From assembly GCA_964603125.1 (NCBI GenBank), contig CAZRUA010000073.1, positions 1 through 18,604 of the forward strand: a stretch of 18,604 bases of DNA. The letters run 5' to 3'. The position numbers and the translations under genes were made by a program. This DNA comes from CAZRUA01 sp964603125 (GTDB taxonomy: Bacteria > Bacteroidota > Bacteroidia > B-17B0 > Aurantibacillaceae). Of this stretch, positions 9,034 through 16,095 are shown one piece after another; positions within the stretch are counted from its first letter, which is position 1; each line of letters starts with the position of its first letter. The notes beneath the pieces are model-generated. The model was given only the letters and a program-made list of their open reading frames with translations, was not told where the DNA came from and did not search any database.

Positions 9034-9834
9034 ATGAAACGTTCAATTGCAATATTAATTCCATTTTGCTTTTTTGTGAATAGCTTGTATTCCCAAAAGC
9101 CTTCATTTCGAGAGTATATGAAAATAGGTGTGGCTTATAATCTATTGCAAATTAACCCTAACAGTTTTACTTTCATTTTAAACAATCAAACTCCAATTAA
9201 CAATATAAATCAGCAATTTAATTTGAAAACACCAAGTAACCTTTTCGGGCTTGATTTGGGGTTGTACGAACATGTAAATAAAAAGGGTTTTATATTTAAT
9301 CCGCTCAATATGCAGCTTTTGTTTAACATGCGCGCGGGCTGGTTTGAAATTGGATCAGGAATTGGATACGAAAAGCGCTTGTTTAATATTAATAAGAAAC
9401 CTCTGCGCTTTCGTACTGGTTTTCAACTTGGTTTTGATGGAATACGTTATGATATATACAACGATATAAAATCGAATAATGGAGCTGATTTTTATTTTGA
9501 AAGTAAGAATTTATCGAATAAAATAAGTATATCTATAATCAATACAATGTTTTTAAGTAAAGCATATTTAGGCTTTAATTATACAGTAAGTCCTAAATTT
9601 GAACTACGTCTTATTGCTTTTTACAACTATACTATTTACAGCTGGGAACATTTAAATTTTAGTGAATCAAAATTGTACTTGACTAAGTCTGATCCGCCAG
9701 AAAGTGTTGATGATAAAAGCTTCAAATATATGTTCGATGCAAATGGAAATTCAATTACAAACAAGTTACTTAAAGTAGCTCCTTTAACCTTTAAAATTGA
9801 GTTTGCTTTTAGTATGGGAAATTATGATTATTAG
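9034..9834 (+). CDS. Exported beta-rich protein of unknown function
   Basis: I do not recognise the family. I chose ATG 9034 (266 residues) because it opens directly into a clean Sec signal peptide (MKRSIAILIPF..., cleavage near LYS/Q), whereas the in-frame ATG at 8995 lies inside the preceding terminator hairpin. The mature part has many alternating aromatic and polar segments (for example around WFEIGSGIGYEKRLF and YLGFNYTVSPKFELRLIAFY) and ends in a strand with FAFSMGNYDY. This suggests an outer-membrane barrel of about 10-12 strands. It is followed after 9 bases by another exported protein, probably in the same transcript. No catalytic motif is visible. Membership in the T9SS or adhesin system is possible by position only. 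Confidence 0.75.
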   Translation: MKRSIAILIPFCFFVNSLYSQKPSFREYMKIGVAYNLLQINPNSFTFILNNQTPINNINQQFNLKTPSNLFGLDLGLYEHVNKKGFIFNPLNMQLLFNMRAGWFEIGSGIGYEKRLFNINKKPLRFRTGFQLGFDGIRYDIYNDIKSNNGADFYFESKNLSNKISISIINTMFLSKAYLGFNYTVSPKFELRLIAFYNYTIYSWEHLNFSESKLYLTKSDPPESVDDKSFKYMFDANGNSITNKLLKVAPLTFKIEFAFSMGNYDY

Positions 9835-9843
9835 ATTTGTATA

Positions 9844-10737
9844 ATGAGAAAGTTATTATTCGTTATTTCTTGTTTGATTTATTTTGTTGCACAATCTCAA
9901 CAAAACAAGTTAGTTGTTTATTACGATACAACTAATTTAAATATGCATTTGGATTATTGTAAGACAAAAGGATATTTTTTCAATGAAAGCAGTAAAGATA
10001 GCATTCTAAAAACTACCGAGAAATATATTGATTCGGCGCACTTGTATTCAAAGGCTAAAGTTAGTTTGTTGTATTTAACTCACGCCCGCATCAATAGGGT
10101 TTACTATAAGTATCGTAATCCGTCCGAGCCCAGCATCGTTTCTTCTATACAAAACGATTTAGAATTAGCCTTGCAATACGATACTACCAATCAGTTTTGC
10201 ATTAAAAAAGAAATTGCTCTATTAACTAAAAGCACCAACGATATTAATGCAATTAAAAAGCTGGGCTACAAATCTGCCTATACTGCTATGGGTGGTCATT
10301 TAAGCGTTATTCAGGCATATACAACAAGTTTAGCATTCGATGTCAGTTTTAGTATGTTTGCTCCTCGTTATAAAATACCTTTAGCAATTGGGAAAAGAAA
10401 ATGTTCTGAATGTAGCAGATTGATACCTTTTTCCATTTCTTCGCCAAGCGTTGGTTACGAATGGAACGTTACCAATGGCACAAGAGGCTTTAGAGTAAGT
10501 ATGTTTGAAGTTAACAGCATAATTCATATTGTTCCGCTGCAATTTGTTTTCCTAAAAAGTAACAGTGGTTTGCGAAGTGGTATCCTAAGACCAGAGATTG
10601 GCTTTGGTTTCGGAAGATTTAGCTTAAGTTATGCTTACAATCTTTTTTTTGGAAAGAATTTCGATATGCGCGAAAAGAATTTGGTAACACTTAAATTCGA
10701 TTTCCCGATCGATAAATGGTACGAAACGGAGTTTTAA
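9844..10737 (+). CDS. Exported protein of unknown function with a beta-rich C-terminal half
   Basis: A 297-residue protein with an N-terminal signal peptide (MRKLLFVISCLIYF, cleavage around VAQS/QQ). The first half of the mature protein is helical, with a pattern loosely like TPR helices (residues about 45-140: IDSAHLYSKAKVSLLYL..., DLELALQYDTTN). The second half (about 150-297) alternates glycine and aromatic residues and ends in strand-like sequence, as in outer-membrane barrels. A CxxC pair (Cys187, Cys190) lies between the two parts. I do not recognise the family. It starts 9 bases after the preceding gene and is likely co-transcribed with it. Its stop is only 10 bases from the end of the convergent small gene on the other strand. 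Confidence 0.75.
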   Translation: MRKLLFVISCLIYFVAQSQQNKLVVYYDTTNLNMHLDYCKTKGYFFNESSKDSILKTTEKYIDSAHLYSKAKVSLLYLTHARINRVYYKYRNPSEPSIVSSIQNDLELALQYDTTNQFCIKKEIALLTKSTNDINAIKKLGYKSAYTAMGGHLSVIQAYTTSLAFDVSFSMFAPRYKIPLAIGKRKCSECSRLIPFSISSPSVGYEWNVTNGTRGFRVSMFEVNSIIHIVPLQFVFLKSNSGLRSGILRPEIGFGFGRFSLSYAYNLFFGKNFDMREKNLVTLKFDFPIDKWYETEF

Positions 10738-10747
10738 TCTTATAGCT

Positions 10748-10924
10748 TTATTTTTCTATTGTATAAACCAATTCAAGATACTCTTTCTTTTGCTCTTGTA
10801 AAAACAGGTTTAATTTTTCTTCCGTTTCAAATTCTTCACTAAATAAAATTTCGCCATTGTAGTATGCATGTTGATTCATGTAAAATGAAACTTTGATAGT
10901 GTTTTTTGGATTTTCTTTTTCCAT
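10748..10924 (-). CDS. Small protein of unknown function (58 aa), downstream of rpsT
   Basis: The minus-strand ATG at 10924 opens a 58-residue frame that ends in TAA at 10748-10750. The product is acidic and charged (MEKENPKNTI, then IKVSFYMNQHAYYNGEI, then EEFETEEKLNLFLQEQKKEY). It has no signal peptide or membrane segment and a likely helical C-terminal half. The frame stays open upstream to a TAA at 10955-10957, so a non-ATG start or a 5'-degraded gene cannot be excluded. Supporting signs are the coherent amino-acid composition, a stop placed just 10 bases from the end of the convergent neighbour, and lack of other coding use for this 278-base gap. It lies 37 bases beyond the rpsT terminator with no clear promoter of its own. 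I do not recognise the family. Confidence 0.5.
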   Translation of the reverse strand: MEKENPKNTIKVSFYMNQHAYYNGEILFSEEFETEEKLNLFLQEQKKEYLELVYTIEK

Positions 10925-10960
10925 TTGAGCTAGTTCTTTTATTGTACTTAGGATTTAGCC

Positions 10961-10996
10961 ATAAAAAAACCTCTTCCATTTGCATGAAAGAGGTTT
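10961..10996 (-). terminator. Intrinsic terminator of rpsT
   Basis: Read on the minus strand, AAACCTCTTTC pairs with GGAAGAGGTTT (one T-G wobble) around an eight-base loop and runs into seven T residues, here the A tract at 10963-10969. It lies 19 bases after the rpsT stop codon. Confidence 0.9.
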
Positions 10997-11015
10997 GAGT
11001 AATATAAGTTTAAAA

Positions 11016-11270
11016 TTATTTTAAACCGTTAACGCGCTTTGTAATTTGAGATTTCAAATTAGCAGCTTTGTTTTTGTGAATGATGTTACGTTTAGCTAAT
11101 TTATCTAACATTGCAGATACTTTAGGTAATAAAGTAACAGCTTCTGTTTTGTTTTCAGTTGTACGAATTTTCTTTAATGCAGTACGTGTTGATTTAGCTT
11201 GGTAACGGTTTGCAATACGTTTTGCATCGTTTGATCTAATTCTTTTTTCTGATGATTTATGATTTGCCAT
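11016..11270 (-). CDS. rpsT: 30S ribosomal protein S20
   Basis: An 84-residue, very basic protein that starts MANHKSSEKRIRSNDAKR and carries the typical helix-rich S20 sequence, with KNKAANLKSQI near the C terminus. Length and composition match bacterial S20, which binds 16S rRNA near the bottom of the small subunit body and assembles early. It is transcribed alone from a good Bacteroidota-type promoter (about 11306-11340) and ends at a strong hairpin terminator. The 5' leader is about 30 bases. It faces the divergent OmpA-family gene at 11408. Confidence 0.97.
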   Translation of the reverse strand: MANHKSSEKRIRSNDAKRIANRYQAKSTRTALKKIRTTENKTEAVTLLPKVSAMLDKLAKRNIIHKNKAANLKSQITKRVNGLK

Positions 11271-11305
11271 TGTCTTATTATTATCTATTCTTAAAATTAA
11301 GGCTG

Positions 11306-11340
11306 CAAATATATCAAATTATTTTAATACAATAAGCAAA
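11306..11340 (-). promoter_or_regulatory. Promoter of rpsT
   Basis: On the minus strand TATATTTG (complement of 11306-11313) matches the Bacteroidota -7 consensus TAnnTTTG exactly, with a TTTG (complement of 11337-11340) 23 bases upstream as the -33 element. A start site near 11299 would give a leader of about 30 bases before the rpsT ATG. Confidence 0.65.
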
Positions 11341-11393
11341 AAACTTATTTTTCTTGCAAAAGAGCCAAACTTTCAATTCTAACATAAATTAAG

Positions 11394-11401
11394 TACTTTT
11401 G
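11394..11401 (+). promoter_or_regulatory. -7 promoter element immediately before the OmpA-family gene
   Basis: TACTTTTG is an exact match to TAnnTTTG. It ends only six bases before the ATG at 11408, so the transcript would have almost no leader. The -33 region is weak (TTTC about 19 bases upstream). Confidence 0.5.
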
Positions 11402-11407
11402 CCGTAA

Positions 11408-12499
11408 ATGTTGGTTTTACGTCAAATAATTGTAACTAAATCGCTAATTATCAGTTTTTTACTGTTTAATTCGTCGGTTTTTTCTCAAACTATTATTGAT
11501 AAAAACATTTGTCCTAATGGTAGTTTTGAGAATTACAAGAAAAAGTCGGATAACATAAAAAACGCCATTCCATGGAAAGGTATAGCTACAGTGGATTATT
11601 ACCAAAAACCATTGGCTAATGACACAGCTGCGCAAAAAGGCGCTCGTACAGGTGAATGTTATGCTGGATTGCGTTATCAAAAAAAATACAAAGAGTTTTT
11701 AGAAGTTAAGCTAGCCGAGCCATTGCGCCGTGGTACAAAATATCAAATAGAGTTTTATGTACGTTTAGCTTTTTGGAGTAATGCAACCCTAAAGGAGTTT
11801 GGAGCTTATTTTAGTAAAAACGGTTTTAAAGGATTTCAAGGATTTGAGAAACAAAATTTAGTAGATACAATAGCTAAAAAAGGAAGCTTAATTGGGGGCT
11901 ACAAATGGATTAAAATAACGGGTGTTTACCAAGCTGGTGGAGGCGAAAAATATATTGCTTTGGGTAATTTTGAAGATTCGCGTAAGGCAATGCAAAAATT
12001 AAATATTTTTAAACCTGGCTTTAAGGAAGCTTATTATTTTGTGGATGATGTTAGCCTAAAAGCCATGAAAAACCCTGAGGATGAGATAAAGATTGTGGTA
12101 GTTGGAAGTTCTTACGAAAAAGACTCGGTTTTGCAAGTAAAGCAGGATATTCATGTGGGTGAAAAAATTACATTAAGAGAAATTAATTTTGAAAAAGCCC
12201 GCTCTTATATAACTCCTGAGTCGTATGGAGAATTGAACAAGTTTGTACAATATCTATTACGTCATCCTAGTTTTCAAATTCAAATTAATGGGCATAGTGA
12301 TAATACTGGTTCGGCTAAAAAAAATCAAAAGCTTTCAGAAGACCGAGCCAGAGCTGTATTTGAGTATTTAATTGAACATGGAGTTCAAAACAAAATGTTT
12401 TACAAAGGTTATGGAAACACGCAACCTATTGCCACAAATGATACCGAAGAAGGAAAGGCAAAAAACCGCCGAGTAGAGTTTGAAATCATTAAAGAATAG
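11408..12499 (+). CDS. OmpA family protein with N-terminal jelly-roll-like domain
   Basis: A 363-residue exported protein: signal peptide about 1-26 (FLLFNSSVFS/Q). The N-terminal domain (about 34-222) has the CPNGSFENYKK opening and beta pattern of carbohydrate-binding-module-like jelly rolls (TGECYAGLRY; RRGTKYQIEFYVRL; YYFVDDVSL). A C-terminal OmpA domain follows (about 255-363). In the latter GHSDNTGS (His296-Asp298), LSEDRARAV and the C-terminal NRRVEF (Arg354/355) are the residues that usually hold peptidoglycan diaminopimelate. It probably sits in the periplasm, bound to the cell wall, perhaps attached to the outer membrane. No lipobox is present. What the jelly-roll part binds is unknown. 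The gene is transcribed divergently from rpsT, and the candidate promoter leaves almost no leader. The assigned ATG gives an acceptable signal peptide. Confidence 0.88.
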   Translation: MLVLRQIIVTKSLIISFLLFNSSVFSQTIIDKNICPNGSFENYKKKSDNIKNAIPWKGIATVDYYQKPLANDTAAQKGARTGECYAGLRYQKKYKEFLEVKLAEPLRRGTKYQIEFYVRLAFWSNATLKEFGAYFSKNGFKGFQGFEKQNLVDTIAKKGSLIGGYKWIKITGVYQAGGGEKYIALGNFEDSRKAMQKLNIFKPGFKEAYYFVDDVSLKAMKNPEDEIKIVVVGSSYEKDSVLQVKQDIHVGEKITLREINFEKARSYITPESYGELNKFVQYLLRHPSFQIQINGHSDNTGSAKKNQKLSEDRARAVFEYLIEHGVQNKMFYKGYGNTQPIATNDTEEGKAKNRRVEFEIIKE

Positions 12500-12578
12500 C
12501 TTATAAATCTCTTTTCTCATAGGTATTTTACACAAATTTGTTTATCAAAAAATAATACCATTATATCAAATAAAATTT

Positions 12579-12586
12579 TATTTTTG
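12579..12586 (+). promoter_or_regulatory. Candidate -7 promoter element for the DUF349 gene
   Basis: TATTTTTG matches TAnnTTTG and lies 54 bases before the ATG at 12641. No convincing -33 element was found at the usual distance, so the call rests on one motif in an A+T-rich stretch. Confidence 0.4.
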
Positions 12587-12597
12587 TTATCCTTATT

Positions 12598-12626
12598 TGC
12601 CATGATGAATGGCATTTTTATTTATT
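12598..12626 (+). promoter_or_regulatory. Small hairpin with T-rich tail in the leader of the DUF349 gene
   Basis: TGCCAT (12598-12603) and ATGGCA (12609-12614) form a perfect six-base-pair stem around GATGA, followed by TTTTTATTTATT. It may be a weak terminator for the OmpA-family gene that ends about 100 bases upstream, or a 5' leader stem or attenuator if transcription starts near 12592. Confidence 0.4.
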
Positions 12627-12640
12627 AACGTTTATCTATA

Positions 12641-14377
12641 ATGAAAACAGAATTGATTACTAAATTAGAAGAGATATTGGCTACATCCGATATCAGTGCG
12701 GTTGCTAACTTGGCGAAAAACCTTCAACGCGATTATGAGAAGCAACTAACCATCGACATTGAAACTGCAAAGCAGGAATTTGTGGATGAAGGCGGAAAAG
12801 CGCGCGACTTTAACTTTACTAAATCGGCCGAAGACGAGAAAATTATTCAACTTTTCGAAAGAATTCGTAAACGTAAAAAAGAAGACGAAGAAAAACTTGC
12901 CGTTGAACAAAGCAAAAATTTAGAAATTAAACAGTTAATCATTAAAGATATTAGTGATTTAACCAAAATGGATGCAAGCATTGGTAGTGCATTCAAAAAG
13001 TTACAGGAACTACAAGCTAAATGGAAAGAAACAGGTGCTGTTTCTCCGCACAAATACAAAGAAGTTCAGGCGGATTATAGCAAGGCTGTTGAAGATTTCT
13101 TTTACAACGTAAATATTTTTAAAGCTCTTCAAGATCACGATTTAAAACGTAATTACGATTTAAAAGTTGAGGTAATTGCTAAGTTTAAAGCTTTAGCGGA
13201 TAATAACAACATTAAGGATGTTGAGCAATTAATTAAAACTTACCGTAACGATTGGGAAGAAATTGGGCCTGTGCCTCAAGATAAATGGGAAACAATGAAA
13301 GTGGAGTACCGCGATGCTGTTGATGCACTTTACGCTAAACTAAAAGCTCATTACAACGCTTTAGAAGAAGTAAGAGAAACGAATTTAGCTTCTAAAAAAG
13401 CTTTATTAGAAAAGGCTAAAGGTATTGTTGAACATACTCCTGAGAATGAAAAGGAATGGAAAGCAAAAACAGAAGAGTTAATTGCTTTGCAAACTGAATA
13501 TAAAATGATTGGTCGTACCGAACAGAAAGCTGGAGACGAGGTTTGGAAAGAATTTCGCCACGTTTGCGATTCTTTCTTTGATAAGAAAAAGGATTTTTAT
13601 GCCGTATTAAAAACCAAGTACGATGAAATTAAAAAGAAGAAGTTAGCTCTAATTCAGCAAGCGGAAGATTTACGTGAGAGTACAGATTGGAAAAATACTT
13701 CTGAAAAATTAATTAAAATTCAAAACTCTTGGAAAGCTTTGCCATCTGCTGGTGGCGATGAGCAAAAGTTGTTTTTACGTTTCCGTAAGGCTTGCAACAC
13801 GTTTTTTGAAGCAAAACAAAATCACTACTCTGCGCAAGATGCTAGTTTTGAAACGAATTTAAAAGCCAAAGAAGAAATTTTAGCTCGCATTACAGCTTAC
13901 TCCTTAACAGGCGATGAGCAAAATGATAAAACAGCTTTACGCACTTTTAACGAGGAATGGACGGCTGCAGGGATGGTTCCTTTTAAAGAGAAACAACGCG
14001 TAAACGATGCATTTTACAATAAGTTAGATGAATTGTACAATGGTTTAAACTTAAATAAACAAGAGAAATTTGTTTTAATGTTTAAATCAAAAGTAGATAA
14101 GTTAAGCAACAGCGAAAGCCCTGAAAATGCTTTACGTAAGGAAAGTGAGTATTTGAAAAAACAAATTGACGAAATCAATAATAACATTCGTACTTACGAA
14201 AACAATTTAGGATTCTTCAAAAGCTCAAAAGGTAAAAACGATTTTATTACTGAAATCGAAAATAAGGTAAATGTTGAAAAGGCTAAAATTGCCGATTTCA
14301 AAACCAAACAAAAAATGGTGAATGAAGCAATAGCAGAATTAAGAAAAGCAACTGAGCAACCAAAAGCTGAGGCTTAA
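12641..14377 (+). CDS. DUF349 domain-containing protein, five repeats
   Basis: A 578-residue, highly charged, almost entirely helical cytoplasmic protein without signal peptide. Five DUF349 repeats can be aligned on the W/Y-x3-G-x-V core: Trp128 (KWKETGAVS), Trp205 (DWEEIGPVP), Tyr287 (EYKMIGRTE), Trp364 (SWKALPSAG) and Trp440 (EWTAAGMVP), spaced 77, 82, 77 and 76 residues. Each is followed by a helix with an aromatic FF/FY motif. The C-terminal 90 residues (about 490-578) look like a coiled coil (EYLKKQIDEINNNIRTYEN). DUF349 proteins are conserved in Bacteroidota and Actinobacteria, but their molecular function is unsettled. The next gene, lpdA, begins 46 bases downstream; both could share a transcript, though lpdA may have its own promoter. 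Confidence 0.9.
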   Translation: MKTELITKLEEILATSDISAVANLAKNLQRDYEKQLTIDIETAKQEFVDEGGKARDFNFTKSAEDEKIIQLFERIRKRKKEDEEKLAVEQSKNLEIKQLIIKDISDLTKMDASIGSAFKKLQELQAKWKETGAVSPHKYKEVQADYSKAVEDFFYNVNIFKALQDHDLKRNYDLKVEVIAKFKALADNNNIKDVEQLIKTYRNDWEEIGPVPQDKWETMKVEYRDAVDALYAKLKAHYNALEEVRETNLASKKALLEKAKGIVEHTPENEKEWKAKTEELIALQTEYKMIGRTEQKAGDEVWKEFRHVCDSFFDKKKDFYAVLKTKYDEIKKKKLALIQQAEDLRESTDWKNTSEKLIKIQNSWKALPSAGGDEQKLFLRFRKACNTFFEAKQNHYSAQDASFETNLKAKEEILARITAYSLTGDEQNDKTALRTFNEEWTAAGMVPFKEKQRVNDAFYNKLDELYNGLNLNKQEKFVLMFKSKVDKLSNSESPENALRKESEYLKKQIDEINNNIRTYENNLGFFKSSKGKNDFITEIENKVNVEKAKIADFKTKQKMVNEAIAELRKATEQPKAEA

Positions 14378-14394
14378 AAATTAAATTAAAAACG

Positions 14395-14402
14395 TATATT
14401 TA
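14395..14402 (+). promoter_or_regulatory. Possible -7 element before lpdA
   Basis: TATATTTA differs from TAnnTTTG only in the last base and lies 21 bases before the ATG. The 46-base gap leaves room for a promoter, but the -33 part would fall inside the end of the DUF349 gene and is unclear. Confidence 0.25.
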
Positions 14403-14423
14403 TCGCCCAATAAAAAAAGTATT

Positions 14424-15812
14424 ATGAACTACGATGTAATTGTTATAGGAACTGGCCCTGGTGGATATGTAGCTGCTATTCGCGCTTCGCAACTAGGTTT
14501 AAAAACAGCGGTAATCGAAAAGGAAAGCCTTGGAGGTATCTGCTTAAACTGGGGTTGTATCCCAACTAAGGCTTTATTAAAAAGTGCTTCAGTATTTGAA
14601 TATTTAAATCATGCAAAAGAGTATGGTTTAAGTGCAGATAATATCAAAGCTGATTTTTCTGGTGTTATCAAACGCAGCCGCGATGTAGCTGACGGAATGA
14701 GCAAAGGAATTCAGTTTTTAATGAAGAAAAACAAAATCGATGTTATCAATGGTTTTGGTAAAGTAAAAGCGGGTAAAAAAGTTGAAGTTACTGCTGCCGA
14801 TGGTAAAGTAACCGTTTACGAAGCTAAAAACATTATTATAGCAACCGGTGCACGCTCTCGTCAGTTACCAAACTTACCACAAGATGGTAAAAAAATTATT
14901 GGTTACCGCGAGGCAATGAGCTTACCAAAACAACCTAAATCATTGGTAGTTGTTGGTTCTGGCGCTATCGGTGTTGAGTTTGCTTATTTTTACGCAACTA
15001 TGGGAACTAAAGTAACCATTGTTGAGTTTATGCCAAACATTGTTCCGGTTGAGGACGAAGAAGTATCAAAACAATTAGAAAAATCATTTAAGAAAATTGG
15101 CGTTGAAATTATGACAGAAGCTTCTGTTGAGAGCGTTGATACGAAAGGTGATTTAAGTAAAGTAAATGTAAAAACTAAAACCGGTAATGTAGTTTTAGAA
15201 GCTGAGGTAGTTTTATCTGCTGTTGGTATCGAAACAAACATTACAGGAATTGGTTTAGAAGAGGTAGGTATTGCTACTGATAAAGGTAAAATTTTGGTAG
15301 ATAAGTTTTATCAAACCAATATTCCGGGATATTTTGCAATTGGAGACTGTACTCCAGGGCAAGCTTTAGCTCACGTTGCAAGTGCCGAAGGAATTATTTG
15401 TGTTGAGAAAATTGCGGGTCACCACCCAGAGGAATTAGATTACAAAAACATTCCGGGTTGTACGTATTGCACACCAGAAATTGCAAGTGTAGGTTATACC
15501 GAAAAAGCTGCTAAGGAAGCAGGATATACTTTAAAAATTGGTAAGTTCCCATTCTCAGCAAGCGGTAAAGCAAGTGCTTCGGGAGCAAAAGATGGTTTTG
15601 TGAAACTAATTTTTGATGCTAAATATGGCGAATTATTAGGAGCTCACATGATTGGATCGAATGTTACGGAAATGATTGCTGAAATTGTTGCTGTTCGTAA
15701 ACTTGAAACAACAGGGCACGAATTGATTAAAACAGTTCACCCTCATCCAACCATGAGCGAGGCAGTAATGGAAGCTGCCGCTGCGGCATATGGCGAGGTT
15801 ATACACTTATAA
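14424..15812 (+). CDS. lpdA: Dihydrolipoyl dehydrogenase (E3)
   Basis: A 462-residue FAD-dependent pyridine nucleotide-disulfide oxidoreductase of normal length. It reoxidises dihydrolipoamide to lipoamide with NAD+ in 2-oxoacid dehydrogenase complexes or the glycine cleavage system, in the cytoplasm. Seen in the sequence: FAD Rossmann motif G9-x-G11-x-x-G14; redox disulfide Cys40/Cys45 in GGICLNWGC; NAD-binding G178-x-G180-x-x-G183 followed by Glu185, which favours NAD over NADP; GYFAIGDCT FAD motif near 305-313; and the catalytic base pair His441/Glu446 in HPHPTMSE. All catalytic residues are present. No E1 or E2 gene is adjacent, so its partner complex cannot be read from this window. It ends in a strong terminator. 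Confidence 0.97.
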   Translation: MNYDVIVIGTGPGGYVAAIRASQLGLKTAVIEKESLGGICLNWGCIPTKALLKSASVFEYLNHAKEYGLSADNIKADFSGVIKRSRDVADGMSKGIQFLMKKNKIDVINGFGKVKAGKKVEVTAADGKVTVYEAKNIIIATGARSRQLPNLPQDGKKIIGYREAMSLPKQPKSLVVVGSGAIGVEFAYFYATMGTKVTIVEFMPNIVPVEDEEVSKQLEKSFKKIGVEIMTEASVESVDTKGDLSKVNVKTKTGNVVLEAEVVLSAVGIETNITGIGLEEVGIATDKGKILVDKFYQTNIPGYFAIGDCTPGQALAHVASAEGIICVEKIAGHHPEELDYKNIPGCTYCTPEIASVGYTEKAAKEAGYTLKIGKFPFSASGKASASGAKDGFVKLIFDAKYGELLGAHMIGSNVTEMIAEIVAVRKLETTGHELIKTVHPHPTMSEAVMEAAAAAYGEVIHL

Positions 15813-15832
15813 ATAAAACTCCAACACTTATT

Positions 15833-15866
15833 AAAGGCTTAATTCGAATAGGATTAAGCCTTTTTT
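15833..15866 (+). terminator. Intrinsic terminator of lpdA
   Basis: AAAGGCTTAAT (15833-15843) pairs perfectly with ATTAAGCCTTT (15853-15863) around a nine-base loop, followed by a run of T residues to 15866. It lies 20 bases after the lpdA stop. Confidence 0.93.
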
Positions 15867-15952
15867 ATTTCATCGTTAAATCTGTGTTATTTATCTAAAA
15901 AGCCATTTTTTTTAGCTCAATATTGCCTATTTTTAATAAATAATAATGCCCT

Positions 15953-16087
15953 ATGACACAAGTTATACAAAAAATTAAAAATCTATATAAAGTTGATGAC
16001 ATTAACGGTCTGCAAAAAGTTTTCTTTTGGTTTTTTTTAACAATGTTTGCTGTTACTTCGCTAATTTTTATTAATTTAGCTATTTAA
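15953..16087 (+). CDS. Small single-pass membrane protein (44 aa)
   Basis: ATG 15953 to TAA 16085-16087 encodes 44 residues. A polar, basic N-terminal part (MTQVIQKIKNLYKVDDING) is followed by one hydrophobic segment of about 20 residues (roughly 22-44: VFFWFFLTMFAVTSLIF...) that reaches the C terminus. This fits an inner-membrane protein with its N terminus inside, or a tail-anchored type. It begins 87 bases after the lpdA terminator and ends 8 bases before the DUF6089 gene, which suggests joint transcription. A TATTTTTA at 15928-15935, one base off the Bacteroidota -7 motif, could be its promoter. No family recognised. The regular composition and tight spacing argue that it is a gene rather than chance. 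Confidence 0.55.
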   Translation: MTQVIQKIKNLYKVDDINGLQKVFFWFFLTMFAVTSLIFINLAI

Positions 16088-16095
16088 GCCCCGAG

